This document shows positions 22,822 to 31,003 of a DNA stretch of 64,000 bases, piece by piece; within the stretch, counting starts at the first letter, position 1, and each line of letters opens with the position of its first letter. The DNA is taken from positions 84,122 to 148,121 of the forward strand of contig NZ_JBQJIK010000004.1 in NCBI RefSeq assembly GCF_052078665.1, written 5' to 3'. Under the pieces are notes generated by a model. That model did no database searches, was not told the origin of the DNA, and saw only the letters and a program-made list of their open reading frames with translations. The stretch is from Inquilinus sp052078665 (GTDB taxonomy: Bacteria; Pseudomonadota; Alphaproteobacteria; DSM-16000; Inquilinaceae). The translations under genes and the position numbers were made by a program.

Positions 22822-23848
22822 GGCCCAGAACCTCGACGGAAAGCTTGAGGGAGGAGAGGAAATCGATCGCCGGCCGCGCCGTCTCCGGCCCGCCAGGGAT
22901 CGCCACGATCAAGGTGCCGAAGGGGGCGCCCTGCACGCTGTCGACTCGGCCGTGCAGCAGCGCCGCGTCGATGCCCAGGCGTCGGGCCAACTGGCCCAGC
23001 GCAGTGGTGCCGGCCTGGGAGCCTGCAAAGACCAGCCGCAGCACGGTCTCGCCGCCGGCCAGCGGCGCCTCGGACAGCCTGGCCGCCAGGGCCTCCGGCA
23101 GCTCGGCGCCGGTGACGCTGGCGACGAAGGCGCGGGCGGTCGCGGTCTGCGGCCGGGTGAACAGGTCGAACACCCGGGCCTCCTCGATCACGCGGCCCTG
23201 CTCCAGCACCGCGACGCGGTGGCAGATCGCCTTGATCACCGCCATCTCATGGGTGATCAGCACGATGGTCAGGCCCAGCTCGCGGTTGATCTTCGCCAGC
23301 AGTTGCAGGATCGAGGCCGTGGTCTCGGGGTCGAGGGCGGAGGTCGCCTCGTCGCACAGCAGCACGGTCGGCTCGCTGGCCAGCGCGCGGGCGATGCCGA
23401 CGCGCTGCTTCTGCCCGCCCGACAGCTCGGCCGGATAGCGGTCGCGCTTGTCGCTCAGCCCGACCAACTCCAGCAGCCGGTCGACGCGGGCGGTGATGCT
23501 GCGGCGGTCGAGCCCGGCCAACTCCAGCGGCAGCGCCACATTGGCGAAGACGGTGCGGGAGGAGAGCAGGGCGAAATGCTGGAAGATCATGCCGATCTTC
23601 CGCCGCTCGGCCCGCAGTGCCGCCTCCGGCAGGGCCGTCAGCTCGGTGCCGTCGACCGTGATGGTGCCGCTGGTCGGCCGTTCCAGCAGGTTGATCAGGC
23701 GGATCAGGGTCGACTTGCCGGCCCCGCTGGGCCCGATCACGCCGAAGATCTCGCCGCGCTCGATGGTCAGCGAGACGTCGGCCAGCGCCGCGACCTGGGC
23801 CTGGCCGGCGCGGGTGAAGGTCTTGGAGATGGAGTCGAGGCGGATCAT
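22790..23848 (-). CDS. metN: Methionine ABC transporter, ATP-binding protein
   Basis: A 352-residue ATPase. Walker A is GPSGAGKST near residue 39, the signature is LSGGQKQRVGIARAL near 142, and Walker B is VLLCDEATSALDP near 160. The C-terminal NIL domain, which binds methionine and shuts the transporter, is present from about 265. The start at 23848 (MIRLDSISKTF) is the family start; the frame extends to 23974 through a Pro/Arg-rich shadow. A 200-base leader with a SAM-II riboswitch precedes it. Confidence 0.93.
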   Translation of the reverse strand: MIRLDSISKTFTRAGQAQVAALADVSLTIERGEIFGVIGPSGAGKSTLIRLINLLERPTSGTITVDGTELTALPEAALRAERRKIGMIFQHFALLSSRTVFANVALPLELAGLDRRSITARVDRLLELVGLSDKRDRYPAELSGGQKQRVGIARALASEPTVLLCDEATSALDPETTASILQLLAKINRELGLTIVLITHEMAVIKAICHRVAVLEQGRVIEEARVFDLFTRPQTATARAFVASVTGAELPEALAARLSEAPLAGGETVLRLVFAGSQAGTTALGQLARRLGIDAALLHGRVDSVQGAPFGTLIVAIPGGPETARPAIDFLSSLKLSVEVLGHVPATLRAAG

Positions 23849-23924
23849 GGGCGATGCCGGATCAGTGGGTCGGTGCGGGGCGGAACAGGGCCGGCCGGCG
23901 GGGCAGGGCGGCCGCGGGCCCGGA

Positions 23925-24002
23925 TCAGGCGCGGCGACAGCGCATCGGCGCCGCGGCCATGGGCCGGTGCGCAAAAGGGCTGTAAAGGGCCGTCCTGGTC
24001 AT
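23925..24002 (-). CDS. Possible 25-residue leader peptide between the SAM-II riboswitch and metN
   Basis: An ATG at 24002 preceded by GTGAGG with eight bases of spacing opens a 25-codon frame ending at TGA (23925). It encodes MTRTALYSPFAHRP, then a short Met- and Arg-rich tail. It lies between the aptamer and metN and its ribosome site is flanked by a small CCTCG/CGAGG hairpin. It could be a regulatory peptide or simply a chance frame; no homologue is known to me. Confidence 0.35.
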   Translation of the reverse strand: MTRTALYSPFAHRPMAAAPMRCRRA

Positions 24003-24049
24003 CGTCGCGTCCTCACCTCGTCAATCGAGGGAACCACGACCTGCATCGT

Positions 24050-24112
24050 GGCGCTTTAGCGGTTGGTGACGCGGGCGCAAGCTGCTTCCCATCAAATCGC
24101 CGCGGGCCCGTC
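24050..24112 (-). promoter_or_regulatory. SAM-II riboswitch (SAM-alpha aptamer)
   Basis: On the minus strand the order is a P1 stem CGCGG with CCGCG, loop start GATTTG, then AGCTTGC, then ACCAACCGCTAAAGCG. These are the invariant elements of the SAM-II (metA motif) pseudoknot, found mainly in Alphaproteobacteria upstream of methionine genes. SAM binding is expected to repress translation of metNIQ. The CGCTAAAGCG block is at 24052-24061. The aptamer lies about 200 bases from metN, longer than usual, with two hairpins and a small ORF between. Confidence 0.75.
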
Positions 24113-24394
24113 TGCGGTGGGCCGGTCCGTTCGCCTTTAGATATCGCGCCGCACCAGGCGGGTCAACCAACTGCGCCATGCGGTTTGTGGATCTCTGAGT
24201 TTCACATCGTGTTTCTGCATTATATAGCGGGCCGTCGGAAGGCAGCTCGGGGGCCGATCATGGCAACTTCATGTCATGCATGCTTACCATTGCTGCGCTG
24301 CAAAAAGTCTGGTCCTGGTGTGGCGCGAACGTCCTACATTAGGAGTGCGCCAAGAGAACACAGAGGGCCGGTCTCGCCGGCAGATGAGGTAAGT
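24113..24394. other. Intergenic region between metN leader and DUF1127 gene
   Basis: About 280 bases, AT-richer than the surroundings, holding the metN promoter (leftward) and the DUF1127 promoter (rightward). A TATATA box at about 24223 and a GAGG shortly before the ATG at 24395 are visible, but I cannot fix either promoter. No other gene was found. Confidence 0.45.
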
Positions 24395-24610
24395 ATGCAT
24401 ATCGATGTTTTGGACTTCGCTCCCGCCCCCGCCCGCCGTGCCGGCGTCTTCGCCCGCCTCCGTGCCGCCGTCGCGCATCGCATCGCCGAGCGCCGCGAGT
24501 ACAACCGGGTTTTCGACGAGTTGCTGAAGCTCGACCGGCGCGAGATGGACGAGCTGGGCATCGGCCCGGCCGATTTCGACGCCATCGCCCGCGGCACCTA
24601 TCGCCGCTGA
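24395..24610 (+). CDS. DUF1127 protein
   Basis: A 71-residue protein whose C-terminal half is the DUF1127 (YjiS-like) domain: RREYNRVFDELLKLDRREMDELGIGPADFD in two pieces, then an Arg-rich end. Alphaproteobacterial DUF1127 proteins have been tied to phosphate and carbon metabolism and to RNA control in Agrobacterium and Rhodobacter; a specific role here is unknown. The ATG at 24395 follows GATGAGGTAAGT. The frame is open far upstream, but the family homology begins here. Confidence 0.82.
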   Translation: MHIDVLDFAPAPARRAGVFARLRAAVAHRIAERREYNRVFDELLKLDRREMDELGIGPADFDAIARGTYRR

Positions 24611-24667
24611 GCGGTCTCTCATCTGGGCGCGGCCACCCGTCGCAGGACCGGCCGCCGCCGAATTCGG

Positions 24668-24730
24668 AACAGGGCGCCCGCCCGTCGCAGCCGGTCCAAC
24701 CGGCCTGCGGCAGGCCGGGGCGCCCTGTTT
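24668..24730 (+). terminator. Probable rho-independent terminator after DUF1127
   Basis: Arms AACAGGGCGCC (24668-24678) and GGCGCCCTGTT (24719-24729) are perfect complements, followed by TTGC. Inner smaller hairpins (GCCGGT/ACCGGC and GGCCTGC/GCAGGCC) stack in the loop. Expected to terminate the DUF1127 transcript. Confidence 0.6.
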
Positions 24731-24793
24731 GCATTCGTGCCTGACGCGACTGTCATTTGGCGGATCGGCCGGACGGCGCTATATGAGCACCCC

Positions 24794-26620
24794 ATGAGCA
24801 AGAGACTACTGGCCGATCGGCCACGGGCCGCAGGCCAACTGACGGACTGGCAGATCGCGAAGCGGATGCTGCGCGAGCACATGAGGGGCCATCTAGGGCG
24901 TTTCGTGATGGCCTTCCTGTGCCTCGGCGCGACCGCGGTCGCGACCTCGGCGATCCCCTTTACCCTGCAGCACACGCTCGACGGCATCTTCACCGCGAAG
25001 AACGCCGATCTCCTGGTGCCGATCTCGGTGGCCGTCGTCCTCATCTTCTTCGTGCGCGGGGCGTCGACATACGGCTTCACCGTGGTGATGAACAGCATCG
25101 GCCGGCGCATCGTCGCCGAACTGCAGATGCGCATGTTCAGCCGGAAGATCTGGGACGATCTCGCCAGCTTCCACGCCACCGCCTCCGGCCATCTGGTCAG
25201 CCAGTTCATCTACAACGTCCAGGCGGTGATGGGCGCGGTCTCCACCAGCGCCGCGTCGATCGGGCGCGACGCCACCACCCTGATCGGCCTGCTGGTGGCG
25301 ATGTTCTACATGGACTGGCGGCTGGCGGCGGTCGCCTCGATCACCTTCCCGCTCTCGGCGCTGCCGGTGATCAAGGTCGGCCGCGACCTGCGCAAGGTGA
25401 CCCGCAAGTCGCAATTCGGCATGGGCGAGCTGACCAGCTACCTGACCCAGGTGTTCCAGGGCATCCGCCACGTCAAGGCCTACAACGCCGAGCAGCGCAC
25501 AATCAAGGCGACCGAGACCTTCGTCCAGGCGATCTCCAGGCTGTCGCAGCGGATGACGCGGATCAAATCCTACAACACCCCGTTCATGGAGGTGCTGTCG
25601 GGCATCGCGATCTCCGGGGTGATCTTCTATGGCGGGTCGCAGGTGATCAGCGGCAACCGCACCACCGGCGAGTTCACCGCCTTCATCTTCGCGCTGATCT
25701 CGACCTACGATCCGCTGAAGCGGATCGTGAACACCTGGGGCTCGGTCCAACAGGGAATGACCGCGGCGGAGGGCATCTTCGCCATGATCGACAAGCAGCC
25801 CACCATCACCGACCGGCCCGGCGCCGCGGTGCTGGACCGGGTGACCGGCGCGATCCGGCTCGATGACGTGCACTTCTCCTACGGCCCGGCCATCCCGGCG
25901 CTGCGCGGCATCTCGATCGACATCCCCGCCGGCAAGACGGTGGCGCTGGTCGGCCCGTCCGGCGCGGGCAAGTCGACGCTGCTGAACCTGATCCCGCGTT
26001 TCTACGACCCGACCGAGGGCGCGGTTCGGATCGACGGCCACGACATCCGCGAGGTCACCCAGCATTCGCTGCGCGAGCAGATCGGCCTGGTCAGCCAGGA
26101 GACCACGCTGTTCGACGCCACGGTGCGCGATAACATCGCCTATGCCCGGCCGGGGGCGAGCCAGGAGGAGATCGAGGCGGCCGCCCGCGGGGCGGCGGCG
26201 CACGACTTCATCTCCGCTTTGCCGCAGGGCTACGACACCCAGATCGGCGAGCACGGGGTGCGTCTCTCCGGCGGCCAGCGGCAGCGCCTGTCGATCGCCC
26301 GCGCCATGCTGAAGAACGCGCCGATCCTGCTGCTCGACGAAGCGACCTCGGCGCTCGACACCGAGAGCGAGCGCCAGGTGCAGGATGCGCTGACCCGGCT
26401 GATGGTCGGCCGCACCACGCTGATGATCGCGCACCGCCTGTCGACCGTGCGCGGCGCCGACCTGATCTACGTCATGGACCACGGCCAGGTCGTCGAGACC
26501 GGCAGCCATGCCGAGCTGCTGAAGCGCGGCGGCCTCTATGCCCGGCTGTGGACGATGCAGACGGCGGAGGACGAGCAGGCCGAGGCGGAAGCGCGACCCG
26601 CCGTGGCGGTGGCGGGGTGA
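24794..26620 (+). CDS. ABC transporter, MsbA-like lipid/glycan exporter (fused permease and ATPase)
   Basis: A 608-residue half-transporter: six-helix membrane domain (about residues 40-330) and a nucleotide-binding domain with GPSGAGKST near 396, LSGGQRQRLSIARAM near 495 and LLLDEATSALD near 518. This is the MsbA/ABCB-type architecture that flips lipid A, glycolipids or polyprenyl-linked sugars across the inner membrane. It starts the polysaccharide region. The ATG at 24794 has a typical N-terminus (MSKRLLADRPRAAG). I would not give the symbol msbA, since the true lipid A flippase is often elsewhere. Confidence 0.87.
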   Translation: MSKRLLADRPRAAGQLTDWQIAKRMLREHMRGHLGRFVMAFLCLGATAVATSAIPFTLQHTLDGIFTAKNADLLVPISVAVVLIFFVRGASTYGFTVVMNSIGRRIVAELQMRMFSRKIWDDLASFHATASGHLVSQFIYNVQAVMGAVSTSAASIGRDATTLIGLLVAMFYMDWRLAAVASITFPLSALPVIKVGRDLRKVTRKSQFGMGELTSYLTQVFQGIRHVKAYNAEQRTIKATETFVQAISRLSQRMTRIKSYNTPFMEVLSGIAISGVIFYGGSQVISGNRTTGEFTAFIFALISTYDPLKRIVNTWGSVQQGMTAAEGIFAMIDKQPTITDRPGAAVLDRVTGAIRLDDVHFSYGPAIPALRGISIDIPAGKTVALVGPSGAGKSTLLNLIPRFYDPTEGAVRIDGHDIREVTQHSLREQIGLVSQETTLFDATVRDNIAYARPGASQEEIEAAARGAAAHDFISALPQGYDTQIGEHGVRLSGGQRQRLSIARAMLKNAPILLLDEATSALDTESERQVQDALTRLMVGRTTLMIAHRLSTVRGADLIYVMDHGQVVETGSHAELLKRGGLYARLWTMQTAEDEQAEAEARPAVAVAG

Positions 26621-26670
26621 TGCCGCTGTCCGCGGCGGATCGGGCTGAGTAGCCGACCGGGGGAGGGGCC

Positions 26671-27942
26671 TTGTCCCGCATCTTCTGCGACATGACGACG
26701 ATCCTGGCGCATGCGCGCAAGCACGCGACGGTGACCGGTATCCAACGGGTCGTGCTGCGCGTCGTCGGCCATCTGGTGGCGATGCACGGGCCGCAGGCGG
26801 TGCGCGGCATCGCCTGGCATCCGAAGCTGCATCGGGTGGTCGAGATCGACCTCTCCTTCCTCGGACCGGACTACCGCTTCGAGGCGCACCGCACCGACTT
26901 CCTGCGCGAGATGGCGCTCCCTGACAATGCCGACGGGCAGAGCCGCACACCGCTGCGCCGACTCGGCGCCAGGATCGAACGGCTGCGTTTGCGGACCTCC
27001 GGGGGCGGCGAACGGCTGTCCGCGCCGTCGCTACGGCCGGACGACCGCATCCTGGTGCTGGCGCCGAATTTCCGGAACGAGCCCTACATCGCCTATCTGG
27101 CGGCGCGGAAGGCGGCCGGCAATCGCGTCTTCCAGCTGATCCACGACGTCATCCCACTGCTCAAGCCCTGGCTGGCCAAGCCGGGGCATGACGTCGAGTT
27201 CCGCAAGTTCCTCGATCGTACGCCCGATTACGTCTCGGACTTCCTTTGCGTGTCGAACCAGACCGAGGCGGATCTGCGGCTGGTGGTGCCCGCCGCGGGC
27301 CGGGAGATTCCAACTCAAGTGGTGCCTGAGGCGCACGAGTTCATGGGTGATGCCGAGGATGGGCCGATCGCCCACTCCATCCGCGCCCTGGCCGAGCATC
27401 CCTTCGTCCTCTGCGTCGGCACCATCGAAGTGCGCAAAAACACGCTGGCCCTGTGCAAGGTCTGGGCCCAGTTGCGCCAGGACATCGGCGTCGGCCTGCC
27501 GCGTCTGGTGCTGGCGGGGCAGCGCGGCTGGAGGGCTGAGGAGCTGTTCGAATGGCTTGATGCTGCCGGCGATCTCGAGGGACTGATCACGATAGCTGAA
27601 AGACCTTCGGACGCCGAACTGGCATTCCTCTACCGAAACTGCCGCTTCACCGTGTTCCCCAGCCTGTATGAGGGTTGGGGCCTGCCGATCGGCGAGAGCC
27701 TGTGGTTCGGCAAGCTCTGTATCGCCTCCAACAGCTCGTCGATGCCGCAGGTCGGCGGCGATCTCGTGGACTACGTCGATCCGGAAGACTTGGAGGGAGT
27801 GCGCTGGGCGATCGAGCGCGTGGTCACCGATCGCGCCGCGATCGAAGCTCGGGAAGCAGCCATCAGGGCAGCACCGCTGCGCCGGTGGGCCGATGTCGCT
27901 GCGGAAATCTATGCCGCCGCGGAGGACGCCGTTCCGTGCTAG
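26671..27942 (+). CDS. GT4-type glycosyltransferase
   Basis: A 423-residue family-1 (GT-B) glycosyltransferase. The N-terminus has MSRIFCDMTTILAHAR and VTGIQRVV, a pattern of GT4 enzymes of surface glycans; the donor site is in CVGTIEVRKNTLAL near 250 and VFPSLYEGWGLPIGESLWFGK near 330. It joins a sugar from a nucleotide donor to a glycolipid. It starts with TTG 50 bases after the ABC exporter, so they may be co-transcribed; an ATG seven codons on is a weaker choice. Donor and acceptor unknown. Confidence 0.85.
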   Translation: MSRIFCDMTTILAHARKHATVTGIQRVVLRVVGHLVAMHGPQAVRGIAWHPKLHRVVEIDLSFLGPDYRFEAHRTDFLREMALPDNADGQSRTPLRRLGARIERLRLRTSGGGERLSAPSLRPDDRILVLAPNFRNEPYIAYLAARKAAGNRVFQLIHDVIPLLKPWLAKPGHDVEFRKFLDRTPDYVSDFLCVSNQTEADLRLVVPAAGREIPTQVVPEAHEFMGDAEDGPIAHSIRALAEHPFVLCVGTIEVRKNTLALCKVWAQLRQDIGVGLPRLVLAGQRGWRAEELFEWLDAAGDLEGLITIAERPSDAELAFLYRNCRFTVFPSLYEGWGLPIGESLWFGKLCIASNSSSMPQVGGDLVDYVDPEDLEGVRWAIERVVTDRAAIEAREAAIRAAPLRRWADVAAEIYAAAEDAVPC

Positions 27943-28178
27943 AGTCGCGCAGGCGTCGCTAGGCCTGCTTGGTTCGGCCTGCTTCTGCCGAAAAGGGTCT
28001 CAGCTTCGAATCCGGTCTCTGGGGAACTCGGGCCCCGGAAGAGCATTCAATTGTGAAGAGAAGATGATTCGATCGCGTGCTGATGGCTTGATCCACGCCT
28101 CGCGGAGTGGCGTCCTTCAAGTTGAAGGCTCCGGTGGCTCTCGTTCTGGTGGTGCTTCTCGTCACGGTTTTAAACGGA

Positions 28179-28979
28179 ATGATCATGTCAGTCCGAACCA
28201 ACCCCTCGTCATCGATCGATGACGCTGCCCTAGTGAAGCTGTATGTCGGATCGCGCGATTTCAAACCCGACGGCTATTTGACCGTCGACATCGATCCGGC
28301 GATGAAGCCGGATATCATTGCCGATATAACGAATATGAACGCTGTGGCGGATCGCAGTGCCGATGAGGTGGTTGCCGGTCACGTCCTTGAGCACATCGAT
28401 TGGCCGGACAGCTTCCTTGCTTTCGCAGAATTTGCTCGTGTTCTGAAGCCGGAAGGTGTCCTGAAGATCGCACTTCCGGATATGGGATGCCTTCTTCGAA
28501 TGCTGCTCAGCGGTGATTCAGCCTTCCATGTCATGGGGTTGGTTTATGGGATCGGCGGCCGGATCAATCGGTTTGAGCAGCATCGCTATGGGTTCACCCC
28601 CGGCATGCTCGTGGATATCCTGGAAACCCTGGGTTTCGATCAGTTTGATTGGTGGAATTCCGAGTTCGGGGATGCTTCTAACGGATGGATTCCCCGCTAT
28701 GAAGGCGAGCATGCCGGTGTGTCGCTGAACCTCCAGGCGGTGAAGAGACGGGAGCCAGGGGTTGACACGAAAGCGTTGTATCAGAGGTTGGTCGAGCGCC
28801 CGTTAAGCGACTTTCTCGCTGTAGCTGCAGAGGTTCAGATCGGTGGAGACAAATTCCACGAGGATGGACAAGTCGCCAAGCTGTATCAGCGCATCCACTT
28901 TCAGCTCATCGATGCCAGACAGCGTATCAGGCACCTCGAGGCTGAATTGGATGCCGCTGCCAGAGCGAACTCCGAATAG
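28179..28979 (+). CDS. SAM-dependent class I methyltransferase
   Basis: A roughly 266-residue protein from the ATG at 28179. KLYVGSRDFKPDGYLTVDID (about 20-40) is the SAM-binding block with G-S instead of G-C-G, and ADEVVAGHVLEHIDW (about 72-86) is typical of methyltransferase type 11. The C-terminus is a coiled-coil helix. The frame opens at GTG 28107, which would add a hydrophobic stretch; the methyltransferase needs none, so I prefer 28179. It is AT-richer than the core, matching the transferred neighbourhood. It probably methylates a surface sugar. Confidence 0.75.
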   Translation: MIMSVRTNPSSSIDDAALVKLYVGSRDFKPDGYLTVDIDPAMKPDIIADITNMNAVADRSADEVVAGHVLEHIDWPDSFLAFAEFARVLKPEGVLKIALPDMGCLLRMLLSGDSAFHVMGLVYGIGGRINRFEQHRYGFTPGMLVDILETLGFDQFDWWNSEFGDASNGWIPRYEGEHAGVSLNLQAVKRREPGVDTKALYQRLVERPLSDFLAVAAEVQIGGDKFHEDGQVAKLYQRIHFQLIDARQRIRHLEAELDAAARANSE

Positions 28980-29230
28980 GCGGAATTAGTGGGGCCTCGA
29001 AGCCGCGGGAACGTGATCCAGGATCCGGGCTGGAGTGGGGCTGGCCCTGACGCGCGGGCAGTCCATGGCCGGCGGGTGGATCACTCTCAGGTCGCCTGTG
29101 CCTCCTGGGCTTGTGAACGGCCTTCACCATGAGTGTGCGCGTTGAAGAGGCTTGCAAGGCTGGGGACGCATGGCTTTAATGCGCCGCAACGAAGCCCATC
29201 GGTGGCGACCGATCGTGAGAGGTAGCAATT

Positions 29231-30028
29231 ATGTCATATCGGGACAGAAACAAGGAGGAGCCGCTGCTGTCGGAGATTCGGAAACGCGCAATTAATATAG
29301 AGAATAAGGTAAACAGCGTTATTCAAAGTATGTCCGCCATTACCCAGTATGGCGGGTCAAGTGATCAGCAGTTTGGTCATATTTCCTACTCACAGCACGG
29401 TGAAGATTTGATCATACTGAACACATTTGCGCTGTTGGGGGTCGGGCGGCCGTCATATCTGGACGTTGGGGCGCACAGCCCGACGCATATCAGCAACACC
29501 GCGCTCCTGTCGATGCGCGGCAGCACTGGCATCAACATCGAAGCCAACCCGGATCTCATAGAGGATTTCCATCGCCATCGTCCGCGCGACGTCAACCTCA
29601 ATATCGGTGTCGCGCCGCAGAAAGGGGTGCTGAAGTTCTATCGGATAGATGAACGGTCCGGCGTCAATACCTTCTCCAAAGATGCGGCCGAAGCATTCGT
29701 CAGAAACAATAGCAATTTCAGGATTCAGGACATTCTGGATATCGAGGTCGTCACCCTGAATGAGGTGATTGATCAGCATGCAAGCGGCGTGTTTCCCGAT
29801 TTCATGACCATCGATATCGAGGGTCTGGATTTTGATGTCCTGAGGACGACTGACTTCTCAAAGAGCCGGCCAACCCTGGTGTGCGTTGAGGCCGTGTCCG
29901 CCGCCGGGTCCGTCGCCGGTGCCATGGGCCAGATGATGCGCGAGAAGGGGTTCAAACCCTATATTCGAACCACCGGGAACCTCTTCTTCACCTCCCCGGA
30001 CGCCCACGAGAAGATCATGAATTGGTAA
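29231..30028 (+). CDS. FkbM family methyltransferase
   Basis: A 265-residue protein. YLDVGAHSPTHISNT (about 76-90) is the SAM site, INIEANPDLIEDF carries the acidic residue, and VVTLNEVID with MTIDIEGLDFDVL (about 175-205) are the usual FkbM landmarks. FkbM proteins methylate sugars of surface polysaccharides and other products. The ATG follows GAGAGG. The gene has noticeably lower GC than the core genes and a Ser/Asn-rich N-terminus, so transfer is likely. The gap upstream (28980-29230) shows nothing. Confidence 0.85.
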   Translation: MSYRDRNKEEPLLSEIRKRAINIENKVNSVIQSMSAITQYGGSSDQQFGHISYSQHGEDLIILNTFALLGVGRPSYLDVGAHSPTHISNTALLSMRGSTGINIEANPDLIEDFHRHRPRDVNLNIGVAPQKGVLKFYRIDERSGVNTFSKDAAEAFVRNNSNFRIQDILDIEVVTLNEVIDQHASGVFPDFMTIDIEGLDFDVLRTTDFSKSRPTLVCVEAVSAAGSVAGAMGQMMREKGFKPYIRTTGNLFFTSPDAHEKIMNW

Positions 30029-30049
30029 GCCTCGAGGCGAGGCGCCGCG

Positions 30050-30592
30050 CTACCCCTCCTGAAATTGAGCAAGAGCCGACCGGACGAAGTGGTCCAGGTT
30101 GCCTCCAGGGAACTTGAACCCTCGAACCCCTGCCGCGACGGCGGCCGCCATGTCGCTGTCGCGATCGCCGATCATCAGCGAGCGGCCCAGATTCGTCGGG
30201 AAGTCGGACAACGCTTTCAGGAGCATGCCCGGATTCGGTTTGCGGTCCGGATGATCATCCTGGCGATAGGCCTCGATCGTCGCTTCAGGCGAAAACGGGC
30301 AGTAGTAGAACGAGCTGATCCATCCGCCGCGGCTTCTGACGACGTCCGCCATCCACTCATGCAGCGAGGTGACGTCCCGTTCCGTATAGAACCCGCGGCC
30401 GATGCCGGATTGGTTGGTGACGACGACCACACGGTAGCCGGCCTCGCGCAGACGGGCGAGGGCATCGAGCGCGCCATCAATCCAGACGATCTGCTCGGGC
30501 CTGAACGGGTAGCCGGTGTCCCGGTTCAGCACGCCGTCCCGATCGAGCAGCGCCATGGGCCGTGACTGGGCCGGATCGTCGATGTCGCTCAT
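30050..30592 (-). CDS. gmhB: D-glycero-D-manno-heptose 1,7-bisphosphate 7-phosphatase
   Basis: A 180-residue HAD phosphatase that removes the 7-phosphate in ADP-heptose synthesis. HAD motif I is LLDRDGVLNRD near 15, motif II is VVVVTNQSG near 54, the lysine is in RKPNPGML and the last Asp in GDRDSDM. Unlike the E. coli enzyme, the zinc loop after YYCP has Phe-Ser instead of His-His and DDHPD instead of the Cys pair, so the zinc site seems lost. It is the last gene of the operon that begins with hldE. Confidence 0.86.
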   Translation of the reverse strand: MSDIDDPAQSRPMALLDRDGVLNRDTGYPFRPEQIVWIDGALDALARLREAGYRVVVVTNQSGIGRGFYTERDVTSLHEWMADVVRSRGGWISSFYYCPFSPEATIEAYRQDDHPDRKPNPGMLLKALSDFPTNLGRSLMIGDRDSDMAAAVAAGVRGFKFPGGNLDHFVRSALAQFQEG

Positions 30593-30984
30593 GAGGATGG
30601 CCCTGTGTTGCCTGACGCGGGACGGGAAGCGTCAGTCGCGGCGAGGGGCGTGCTGCCCGCCTCATCGCTATGCCGATTTCCAAGATCCAGCAGCTGATAC
30701 TCGTTGATCATCGCACCAACAAGTTGGTTTGTTATCCATAGACACACGGATGAAAACAATATATCGACCAAAATCACCGGCAAAAGAATGATGTTCTTTG
30801 GTCGGAGTCGGGAAATTTTCCGAGTGAGCTTCAGTCTTCTGTGCTGCTGGACAAGATATAGGTAGTCGATGCTGTTCGGATCCAGAATCAGGCTGTCAGG
30901 CATATGGTGAATTCTCGATCGCAGCAACTGCTTTCGAGTCCATCTGTCGATCCGGCCTTTTATCCTCATCGCGAGCGGTGCCAT
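30589..30984 (-). CDS. Small protein with one membrane segment, in the heptose operon
   Basis: A 131-residue protein of unknown function. Residues about 60-90 contain a hydrophobic helix (NIILLPVILVDILFSSVCLW), the N-terminus is basic and the C-terminus is Ser/Pro/Ala-rich. Its stop overlaps the gmhB start by four bases (ATGA) and it begins 19 bases after the GT9 gene, so it is in the operon. The frame could still be a shadow of something else, but the operon spacing and coupling argue for a gene. Confidence 0.5.
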   Translation of the reverse strand: MAPLAMRIKGRIDRWTRKQLLRSRIHHMPDSLILDPNSIDYLYLVQQHRRLKLTRKISRLRPKNIILLPVILVDILFSSVCLWITNQLVGAMINEYQLLDLGNRHSDEAGSTPLAATDASRPASGNTGPSS

Positions 30985-31003
30985 TGTCGAGCGGTGCCCT
31001 GAG

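Noticed and set aside
22415..24394. Long plus-strand frame opposite metNIQ running into the DUF1127 gene
   Set aside because: Only its last 71 codons match a family; the rest is the shadow of the met operon.
27959..28264. Minus-strand ORF before the methyltransferase
   Set aside because: No recognisable features and overlaps the start of the real gene.
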